A DNA stretch of 13,190 nucleotides. Origin: Deltaproteobacteria bacterium (GTDB lineage: Bacteria > JAEEML01). The number at the start of each line of letters is the position of its first letter. Within the stretch, counting starts at the first letter, position 1. Of the stretch, positions 1 to 4,011 are shown in pieces. The notes below the pieces were generated by a model. That model saw only the letters and a list, made by a program, of their open reading frames with translations. It made no database searches and had not been told where the DNA came from. Position numbers and translations under genes: made by a program. The DNA lies in assembly GCA_016283195.1 (NCBI GenBank), contig JAEEML010000012.1, positions 1-13,190 on the forward strand, read 5' to 3'.

Positions 1-248
1 AAGAAGAAGGTGGCCGCCACACTGCATTTGTGAGCAACTATCGCCCGCAATTCTTCTTCCAGACCACCGATGTTACCGGTACAGTAAAACTGCCCGATGG
101 CGTTGAGATGGTAATGCCTGGCGACCACGTGAAGATTACTGTTGAGCTTATTCACCAGGTAGCTATGCAAGAAGAGATGCGTTTCGCTATCCGCGAAGGC
201 GGTCGTACAGTTGGCGCCGGTGTTGTTACCGAAATTATTGATAAGTAA
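1..248 (+). CDS. tuf: Elongation factor Tu, C-terminal fragment (5' end outside window)
   Basis: These are the last 81 residues of EF-Tu, the GTPase that brings aminoacyl-tRNA to the ribosomal A site in the cytoplasm. The reading frame is open from the left edge, with the first full codon at base 3, to TAA at 246-248. The visible part is beta-barrel domain 3: the EEGGRHTAF segment, [16 protein letters not shown], the highly conserved [12 protein letters not shown], and the terminal [15 protein letters not shown]. All are typical of bacterial EF-Tu and nothing is disrupted. The GTPase domain lies outside the window. An internal GTG at 30 is not the start, since conserved EF-Tu sequence continues upstream of it. 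rpmG begins 18 nt downstream with no terminator, so co-transcription is likely. Whether a second tuf copy exists cannot be judged here. Confidence 0.97.
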   Translation, partial: EEGGRHTAFVSNYRPQFFFQTTDVTGTVKLPDGVEMVMPGDHVKITVELIHQVAMQEEMRFAIREGGRTVGAGVVTEIIDK

Positions 249-266
249 TTTGGATAGGATTTAGCT

Positions 267-422
267 ATGCGTGACCTTATTGCTCTTGAATGTACTGAAT
301 GCAAGCGCCGTAATTATACGACCAGCAAAAATAAAAAGAGAACTCCAGATAAATTGAAGTTCATGAAGTATTGTCCTCATGATCGGAAACACACCGAGCA
401 CAAAGAGACAAAGATTAAGTAA
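267..422 (+). CDS. rpmG: 50S ribosomal protein L33
   Basis: This encodes a 51-residue small, basic protein of the large subunit, located near the E site. It is preceded by an AGGA ribosome binding site at 256-259, 7 nt before the ATG. Family features are the LECTEC motif (C9, C12), the [17 protein letters not shown] core and the C-terminal HKETKIK tail. L33 occurs in zinc-binding forms with four cysteines and in cysteine-free forms. Here C9, C12 and C36 are present, but the fourth position reads CPHD rather than CPxC, so the metal site is incomplete or uses D39, H38 or a nearby histidine. It sits between tuf and the tRNA-Trp gene, a common place for rpmG. The gap to the tRNA is 12 nt, so a single transcript is likely. 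Confidence 0.95.
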   Translation: MRDLIALECTECKRRNYTTSKNKKRTPDKLKFMKYCPHDRKHTEHKETKIK

Positions 423-434
423 GATTTTACCTGC

Positions 435-510
435 AGGCCAGTAGCGCAATTGGTAGCGCAGCGGTCTCCAAAACCGCGGGTTGGGGGTTCGAGTCCCTCC
501 TGGCCTGCCA
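435..510 (+). tRNA. trnW: tRNA-Trp (anticodon CCA), 3' CCA encoded
   Basis: The full cloverleaf can be folded by eye. The acceptor stem AGGCCAG (435-441) pairs perfectly with CTGGCCT (500-506), followed by discriminator G507 and an encoded CCA (508-510). The D stem is GCGC/GCGC (444-447, 456-459). The anticodon stem GCGGT/ACCGC (461-465, 473-477) encloses loop CTCCAAA with anticodon CCA at 468-470, which reads UGG (Trp). The T stem GGGGG/CCCTC (483-487, 495-499) has one G-U pair and a TTCGAGT loop. Length is 76 nt. It lies 12 nt after rpmG and 18 nt before secE, so it must be excised from a polycistronic transcript unless it has its own promoter, which I do not see. Confidence 0.98.
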
Positions 511-528
511 CTATTCCGAGAGTGGCCC

Positions 529-924
529 ATGCAATCACAGCGGCGTTTCGTAGCAATCGGACTGATTCTAGCATCCATACTTGTATTCATGGTTTTTGGC
601 CGTGGCTTTGAATGGTTCTGGAATTATATGTCCTGGGAAGATTTTCCGATTATTACCAGACAGTTCAGCTTGACAACCCTTTTGGCATCTGTTATTGGCT
701 TCGGTTCGGGTATATTCTGTTGGTTTAACAAAAAGATCAACGGATTGCTCTGTGAAGTTGTCGAAGAGGTGCGCAAGGTTGTCTGGCCCAGCAGAGAAGA
801 GACTGTGGCTGCCACTATTGTGGTTCTGGTAGCTATCTTTATTTTCGGGGCTTACCTTGGGGCTCTGGATGCCATTTTTACTTGGCTCACAAGCCTGCTT
901 ATGAGTACAAAAGGCGTAGCATAA
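529..924 (+). CDS. secE: Preprotein translocase subunit SecE, three-TM type
   Basis: This encodes a 131-residue inner-membrane subunit of the SecYEG channel, which clamps SecY and is needed for protein export. Hydrophobic segments lie at about residues 7-24, 48-66 and 95-124. The amphipathic cytoplasmic helix before the last one carries the family signature EVVEEVRKVVWPSREET (about 76-92, W86-P87). Many bacteria have a one-TM SecE of about 60-70 residues. This longer form with two extra N-terminal helices resembles the E. coli arrangement. ATG 529 was chosen because the frame upstream runs through the tRNA gene, and because a GAGAG purine run (518-522) precedes it by 6 nt. nusG follows, the standard secE-nusG pairing. 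Confidence 0.95.
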   Translation: MQSQRRFVAIGLILASILVFMVFGRGFEWFWNYMSWEDFPIITRQFSLTTLLASVIGFGSGIFCWFNKKINGLLCEVVEEVRKVVWPSREETVAATIVVLVAIFIFGAYLGALDAIFTWLTSLLMSTKGVA

Positions 925-965
925 TTATTGCTTGGTCTGATTAGAGAGTTAAGGTGACGGCGGAT

Positions 966-1514
966 ATGGCTGGCGAAAAGAAATGGTATGTGGTGCATAC
1001 CTATTCCGGTTTTGAGCAACGCGCTAAAGAATCGCTTGAAGAGCGCATTAAAAATGAAGGCCTTGGCGATTTGTTCGGCGAAATTCTGATCCCGACGGAA
1101 AATGTTGTTTCTGTCGGTAAAGACGGTGAGAAGAGAACCAGTAAACGCAAATTCTTCCCCAGCTATATTTTGGTGAATATGGAACTCACCCAAAAGACTT
1201 GGCATACAGTTAAAAATACTCCCAAAGTTACCGGTTTTGTCGGCGGTGGCAAGGATCCTATGTCGGTTCCGGCTATTACACCGGCCGAGGTGGCGCGTCT
1301 TACCAAACAAATTGATGAAGGCATTTCCACTCAAAAACCGCGTCTTGAATTTTCTTTGGGCGAGACTGTGCGTGTTACTCATGGGCCGTTCCAGAATTTC
1401 AATGGTGTTATTGACGATATTAAACCTGAAAAGGGCAAACTCAGAGTGCTCGTTTCCATCTTCGGGCGCGAGACTCCGGTTGAATTAGACTTTGTGCAAG
1501 TCGAGAAATTGTGA
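966..1514 (+). CDS. nusG: Transcription termination/antitermination factor NusG
   Basis: This encodes a 182-residue protein that binds the RNA polymerase clamp, promotes processive elongation, and links polymerase to Rho or to ribosomal S10. The NGN domain fills about residues 5-110, with the typical start KKWYVVHTYSGFEQ and the FFPSYILV strand. The C-terminal KOW domain runs from about residue 129 to the end, with GETVRVTHGPFQNFNG and FGRETPVELDFVQVEKL. Length matches the family. ATG 966 is preferred because AAGGTG at 951-956 is a good ribosome binding site 9 nt upstream and because family members start just before KKWYVVHTYSG. A GTG at 954 in the same frame, with AGAGAG upstream, would add four residues (MTAD) and cannot be excluded. 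The gap from secE is 41 nt. Confidence 0.96.
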   Translation: MAGEKKWYVVHTYSGFEQRAKESLEERIKNEGLGDLFGEILIPTENVVSVGKDGEKRTSKRKFFPSYILVNMELTQKTWHTVKNTPKVTGFVGGGKDPMSVPAITPAEVARLTKQIDEGISTQKPRLEFSLGETVRVTHGPFQNFNGVIDDIKPEKGKLRVLVSIFGRETPVELDFVQVEKL

Positions 1515-1523
1515 GGTTAGGTC

Positions 1524-1964
1524 ATGAAAAAAGTAGTGGGGCAGATTAAACTGCAACTGCCTGCCGGTAAGGCAAATCCTTCGCCGCCGGTAGGTCCGGC
1601 TTTGGGTCAGCACGGCGTTAATATTATGCAATTCTGCAAAGATTTTAACGCTAAAACACAGAGCCAAGCGGGGATGATTATCCCTGTCGTTATCACCGTT
1701 TATGCGGACCGTTCTTTCTCCTTTATTACTAAGACTCCGCCGGCGGCGGTGCTCCTTAAAAAGGCAGCAGGTCTTTCTACGGAGAAAAAACCCGGTTCAG
1801 GCTCAAAAGAGCCCAACAAAATCAAGGTTGCCAAGCTCGATAAGGCTAAAATCCGCGAGATAGCCGAAATCAAGATGCCTGATATCAATGCCAATGATAT
1901 CGATGCAGCCATGAAAATTATTGAAGGCACCGCCCGCAGTATGGGCATTGAAGTAAAGCAATAA
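1524..1964 (+). CDS. rplK: 50S ribosomal protein L11
   Basis: This encodes a 146-residue protein that binds the GTPase-associated region of 23S rRNA at the base of the L7/L12 stalk and takes part in factor binding and stringent signalling through RelA. The N-terminal domain shows [26 protein letters not shown], with the proline-rich switch region around residues 19-31. The rRNA-binding C-terminal domain contains LKKAAG and the conserved [12 protein letters not shown] end. It is about four residues longer than E. coli L11, because of a short insertion near [15 protein letters not shown] in the C-terminal domain. The ribosome binding site GAGG (1513-1516) overlaps the nusG stop codon, and only 9 nt separate the genes, which favours translational coupling. 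Confidence 0.97.
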   Translation: MKKVVGQIKLQLPAGKANPSPPVGPALGQHGVNIMQFCKDFNAKTQSQAGMIIPVVITVYADRSFSFITKTPPAAVLLKKAAGLSTEKKPGSGSKEPNKIKVAKLDKAKIREIAEIKMPDINANDIDAAMKIIEGTARSMGIEVKQ

Positions 1965-1971
1965 AAATTTC

Positions 1972-2020
1972 GTCGTCTGGTAGTAGAAGATTGGCCTCTT
2001 CGTAATAAAACTACCGCGAC
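1972..2020 (+). promoter_or_regulatory. Compound RNA hairpin in the rplK-rplA gap
   Basis: Three nested helices can be drawn in the 67-nt gap. GTCG (1972-1975) pairs with CGAC (2017-2020). GGTAGT (1979-1984) pairs with ACTACC (2010-2015). GAAGA (1986-1990) pairs with TCTTC (1997-2001) around a TTGGCC loop. A strongly asymmetric internal loop separates the inner two helices: one base on the left and GTAATAAA on the right. The structure ends 2 nt before the GGAGG ribosome binding site of rplA (2023-2027). There is no T tract, so it is not an intrinsic terminator. A role in translational feedback by L1, or as an RNA stability or processing element, is inference; I do not recognise a specific L1 target motif. 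Confidence 0.5.
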
Positions 2021-2031
2021 CTGGAGGAACG

Positions 2032-2724
2032 ATGGCCAAACACAGTAAGCGCGTTCTGTCAAATAAAAATCTAATTGATAGAAGCCAAAAATTATCTTTC
2101 ATTGACGCTGCCAACAAGCTCAAAGAGGCTAAAAGCGCCAAATTTGATGAGACCGTAGAAATTGCTGTTCGCCTGGGTGTTGATCCCAAGCGCTCCGATC
2201 AAATGATTCGCGGCTCTGTTTTGCTCCCCAACGGTACCGGTAAAAAGGTGCGCGTTCTTGTTTTTGCTAAAGGCGAAAAAGAAAAAGAAGCGCTTGATGC
2301 CGGCGCCGATTTTGCTGGTAGCGATGAACTGATTGAGAAGATCAAGGGTGGATGGCTGGAATTTGACAAAGCTATCGCTACCCCCGATATGATGCGCGAT
2401 GTTGGTAAAATCGGCCGTATCCTGGGTACCCGTGGTCTCATGCCTAACCCCAAAGTTGGTACTGTTACTACTGAGATTGCCAAGGCTGTTTCCGAATCGA
2501 AATTGGGCCGGGTGGAATTCAGAGTTGATAAGGCTGCCAATTTGCATGTCATTATTGGTAAACTCAGCTTTGAAGCCGCCAAATTGCAAGAGAACTTTAA
2601 TGCCGTCATTGAGCAGCTTTTGAAATTAAAACCTGCTGCTTCTAAGGGTACATATATCAAGTCGGTGACCCTGACTTCTACAATGGGCCCCGGAATTAAA
2701 ATTGACTCGGCAAAGATTCAATAA
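2032..2724 (+). CDS. rplA: 50S ribosomal protein L1
   Basis: This encodes a 230-residue protein of the mobile L1 stalk, which helps deacylated tRNA leave the E site. In several bacteria L1 also represses translation of the L11-L1 mRNA. The sequence is full length and shows both domains. The outer domain lies in the middle, with [21 protein letters not shown] and the signature [15 protein letters not shown] at about residues 132-146. The N- and C-terminal parts form domain I, ending [21 protein letters not shown]. The ATG at 2032 follows GGAGG (2023-2027) with 4 nt spacing. The gene is preceded by a compound hairpin and followed by a 35-nt gap to rplJ. Confidence 0.97.
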   Translation: MAKHSKRVLSNKNLIDRSQKLSFIDAANKLKEAKSAKFDETVEIAVRLGVDPKRSDQMIRGSVLLPNGTGKKVRVLVFAKGEKEKEALDAGADFAGSDELIEKIKGGWLEFDKAIATPDMMRDVGKIGRILGTRGLMPNPKVGTVTTEIAKAVSESKLGRVEFRVDKAANLHVIIGKLSFEAAKLQENFNAVIEQLLKLKPAASKGTYIKSVTLTSTMGPGIKIDSAKIQ

Positions 2725-2760
2725 TGACTGCCGCAAGGCAAGTTTAAAGGAAGGCAGTTA
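2725..2760 (+). promoter_or_regulatory. Hairpin reaching the rplJ start codon, with a competing small hairpin
   Basis: The 35-nt gap before rplJ holds two exclusive foldings. In the first, TGACTGCC (2725-2732) pairs with GGCAGTTA (2753-2760), 8 bp including one G-U. It would occupy the A of the start codon and part of the AAAGGAAGG ribosome binding site (2746-2754). In the second, TGCC (2729-2732) pairs with GGCA (2737-2740) around a GCAA tetraloop and leaves the ribosome binding site free. The base pairing is seen in the sequence. Regulation, for example by the L10-L7/L12 complex, is only inferred. Confidence 0.4.
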
Positions 2761-3284
2761 TGAAAGTATCCGAAAAACAGAAAATTGTTGAAAATATTAA
2801 TGCGCTGTTGCAAAAGTCCAATTCGGTGGTTATCAGTGATTTCACCGGTATGACCGTGGAACTTACCGATATCTTGCGTAAAAAATTCCATGAATCCGGC
2901 GCTACCTATCAAGTTATTAAAAATACGCTTTTGAAGCGTGCGGTACAAGATAGCGATATGGCTAAGATCGATCCTTTCTGCAAAGGGCCGACCGCCGTTG
3001 CTATCGGTTATGAAGATCCGGCCGCTCCGGCCAGAATCTTCCGTGACTTTTTGAAGGATTACCCAGATAAGCTGAAGATCAAGGGCGGCTACCTCTCGGG
3101 CTCGGCCATTGATGTTGAGGGGGTTAAACGTTTGGCCAGTATGCCGACGTTTGCCGAACTTCGTGCGCAGCTGCTTGGGGTTATCTCTGCTCCTGCTCAG
3201 AAAGTGGCTGCACAAATTGCTGCCGCTTCGCAGCAGCTGGTTGGTGTTATTCAGGCTCATGTTGATGACGCCAAAGACAAATAA
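2760..3284 (+). CDS. rplJ: 50S ribosomal protein L10 (stalk base)
   Basis: This encodes a 174-residue protein that anchors L7/L12 dimers to the ribosome next to L11. The N-terminal domain shows the family pattern VVISDFTGMTVELTDILRKKFHESGATYQVIKNTLLKRAV (about residues 21-62). The C-terminal part, roughly residues 130-174, is a long alanine- and glutamine-rich helix (AAQIAAASQQLVGVIQAHVDDAKDK), where L7/L12 dimers bind. Length is normal. The ribosome binding site is AAAGGAAGG just upstream. In E. coli rplJ has a long leader bound by L10-(L7/L12). Here the gap to rplA is only 35 nt, so any such site would have to overlap the end of rplA or take another form. It is followed by a 93-nt AT-rich gap before rplL. 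Confidence 0.97.
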   Translation: MKVSEKQKIVENINALLQKSNSVVISDFTGMTVELTDILRKKFHESGATYQVIKNTLLKRAVQDSDMAKIDPFCKGPTAVAIGYEDPAAPARIFRDFLKDYPDKLKIKGGYLSGSAIDVEGVKRLASMPTFAELRAQLLGVISAPAQKVAAQIAAASQQLVGVIQAHVDDAKDK

Positions 3285-3306
3285 GAGAAAAATTTAAATA
3301 TTTTTC

Positions 3307-3335
3307 TTGACAAACATTTTTAAATTTATTAACAA
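3307..3335 (+). promoter_or_regulatory. Possible sigma70-type promoter upstream of rplL
   Basis: A perfect -35 hexamer TTGACA lies at 3307-3312 inside a very AT-rich stretch between rplJ and rplL. At 17-nt spacing the -10 position reads TAACAA (3330-3335), only 3 of 6 to consensus. TATTAA at 3327-3332 matches better but leaves a 14-nt spacer. A start here would place the RNA 5' end inside the hairpin at 3336-3356. An extra promoter for rplL would fit the need for several L7/L12 copies per ribosome. The -10 weakness keeps this tentative. Confidence 0.3.
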
Positions 3336-3356
3336 GTGCCCCGTGCATTTGGGCAC
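3336..3356 (+). promoter_or_regulatory. Hairpin in the rplJ-rplL gap
   Basis: GTGCCC (3336-3341) is perfectly complementary to GGGCAC (3351-3356), giving a 6-bp GC-rich stem with a 9-nt loop. It is followed by ATAAAATGGAG, not a T tract, so it is unlikely to terminate transcription. It lies 7 nt before the GGAGA ribosome binding site of rplL (3364-3368). It could protect the 5' end of an rplL mRNA made by processing or from a local promoter, or cause pausing. This is inference from position. Confidence 0.45.
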
Positions 3357-3377
3357 ATAAAATGGAGATTTAAAGAA

Positions 3378-3764
3378 ATGGCTGATTTAGCTAAAATTGC
3401 TGAGGAACTTAGTGCTCTTACTATCATGGAAGCTGCCGACCTGGTTAAAATGCTCGAAGAAAAATGGGGCGTTAAAGCCGCTGCCGGTGGTGGCATGATG
3501 ATGATGGCTGCTGCTCCGGCTGCCGGTGCTGCCGCTGCTGAAGAGCCCACCTCTTTTAATGTTATTTTGACCGATGCCGGTGCTAACAAAATCAATGTTA
3601 TTAAAGAAGTCCGCGCTATCACCAATCTTGGCCTCAAAGAAGCCAAAGCTCTCGTTGATGGCGTCCCCGGTACCTTGAAAGAGGGCGTTGAGAAGGCCGA
3701 AGCTGAAGATATCAAAAAGAAAATCGAAGCCGCTGGTGGTAAAGTTGACATCAAAGGTGTGTGA
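3378..3764 (+). CDS. rplL: 50S ribosomal protein L7/L12
   Basis: This encodes a 128-residue acidic stalk protein, present in several copies per ribosome, which recruits and stimulates EF-Tu, EF-G and other translational GTPases. The N-terminal dimerisation and L10-binding helices cover about residues 1-32. An alanine- and glycine-rich hinge runs from about 33 to 56. The C-terminal factor-binding domain shows [45 protein letters not shown] and ends [12 protein letters not shown]. The hinge contains four consecutive methionines (M40-M43). ATG 3378 was chosen because the protein family starts here ([22 protein letters not shown]) and GGAGA lies 9 nt upstream. An in-frame GTG at 3336 falls in a hairpin and would add non-homologous residues. 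Confidence 0.97.
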   Translation: MADLAKIAEELSALTIMEAADLVKMLEEKWGVKAAAGGGMMMMAAAPAAGAAAAEEPTSFNVILTDAGANKINVIKEVRAITNLGLKEAKALVDGVPGTLKEGVEKAEAEDIKKKIEAAGGKVDIKGV

Positions 3765-3790
3765 TTAAGCCTTAAAAACCATTTAGATGT

Positions 3791-3827
3791 GCCGGGCTCC
3801 TTTGTGGAGCCCCGGCTATCTCTTTAT
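3791..3827 (+). terminator. Terminator-like hairpin after rplL (probable attenuator before rpoB)
   Basis: GCCGGGCTCC (3791-3800) pairs with GGAGCCCCGGC (3806-3816) over 10 bp, with one bulged C and a TTTGT loop. It is followed by TATCTCTTTAT, T-rich but interrupted. It begins 26 nt after the rplL stop. In E. coli a partial terminator at the same place lets only a fraction of transcripts continue into rpoBC. The hairpin is clear; how strongly it terminates is uncertain because of the broken T tract. Confidence 0.65.
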
Positions 3828-3847
3828 CAAAGACTTAATATTTGTTG

Positions 3848-3861
3848 TTTTCATATGAAAA
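3848..3861. repeat. 14-bp perfect palindrome in the rpoB leader
   Basis: TTTTCATATGAAAA is fully self-complementary with no spacer, so it cannot form a normal RNA hairpin, but it could be a site for a dimeric DNA-binding protein. It lies between the two terminator-like hairpins. I see no convincing -35/-10 pair placed correctly around it. It could also be chance in an AT-rich stretch. Confidence 0.3.
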
Positions 3862-3865
3862 TAAG

Positions 3866-3896
3866 GCTTGTTGTTAGGGCTAATATGATAACAAGC
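3866..3896 (+). repeat. Inverted repeat GCTTGTT/AACAAGC in the rpoB leader
   Basis: GCTTGTT (3866-3872) is perfectly complementary to AACAAGC (3890-3896). The stem can be extended to 11 bp (3866-3876 with 3886-3896) using two G-U pairs, leaving a 9-nt loop. TATGAT at 3884-3889 resembles a -10 hexamer (5 of 6), but there is no acceptable -35 at 15-19 nt spacing. A third related copy, CTTGTTA (3975-3981), downstream of the second terminator-like hairpin, can also pair with TAACAAG (3889-3895), giving an alternative fold. Confidence 0.45.
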
Positions 3897-3924
3897 ATTT
3901 GGCAGCCCAAGACGTAAAGACGTT

Positions 3925-3959
3925 AGCGTGGAAGTATAAGTGTAACTTCCGCGCTTTTT
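3925..3959 (+). terminator. Intrinsic terminator-like hairpin with T tract, upstream of rpoB
   Basis: AGCGTGGAAGT (3925-3935) pairs with ACTTCCGCGCT (3945-3955) over 11 bp with a single G-U and a 9-nt loop ATAAGTGTA. It runs directly into TTTTT (3955-3959), and further T-rich sequence follows (GCGTTTGTTTTTCG). This is the classic form of a Rho-independent terminator. It lies 52 nt before rpoB on the coding strand, so it must be read through, at least in part, unless a promoter lies after it; no good promoter is visible there. Attenuation is therefore the likely role. Confidence 0.7.
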
Positions 3960-3988
3960 GCGTTTGTTTTTCGTCTTGTTACCCAGAA

Positions 3989-4002
3989 CTTCCGGCCGGA
4001 GG
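3989..4002 (+). promoter_or_regulatory. rpoB ribosome binding site inside a small hairpin
   Basis: GGAGG (3998-4002), 9 nt before the rpoB ATG, is a strong ribosome binding site. It can pair with CTTCC (3989-3993) across a GGCC loop, five pairs with one G-U. TCCGGCCGGA (3991-4000) is itself a perfect palindrome. This could hide the ribosome binding site. The CTTCC arm belongs to AACTTCCG (3987-3994), an exact repeat of AACTTCCG in the 3' arm of the terminator-like hairpin (3944-3951), so an upstream GGAAGT (3930-3935) could pair with either copy. Confidence 0.45.
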
Positions 4003-4011
4003 GGGCAGCGC

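Noticed and set aside
481-528. SecE start at TTG 481
   Set aside because: The added 16 residues are translated tRNA-Trp sequence and spacer. ATG 529 after a purine-rich site fits the family.
261-590. Minus-strand open frame across rpmG, tRNA-Trp and the secE start
   Set aside because: It runs antisense through a tRNA and a conserved ribosomal protein gene. The sequence resembles translated tRNA antisense, a frequent annotation artefact.
954-965. NusG start at GTG 954
   Set aside because: It is possible but less likely, because it places AAGGTG inside the coding region, whereas ATG 966 has AAGGTG as a well-spaced ribosome binding site and fits family N-termini.
3336-3377. Extended rplL start at GTG 3336
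   Set aside because: The extra residues come from the GTGCCC hairpin and the ribosome binding site region and do not resemble L7/L12.
3884-3889. TATGAT as the -10 of an rpoB promoter
   Set aside because: The hexamer matches 5 of 6, but positions 15-19 nt upstream give no -35-like sequence and no extended -10 TGN is present.
3958-4011. Extended rpoB start upstream of ATG 4012
   Set aside because: The added residues are the translated T tract and ribosome binding site. The strong GGAGG 9 nt before ATG 4012 decides the start.
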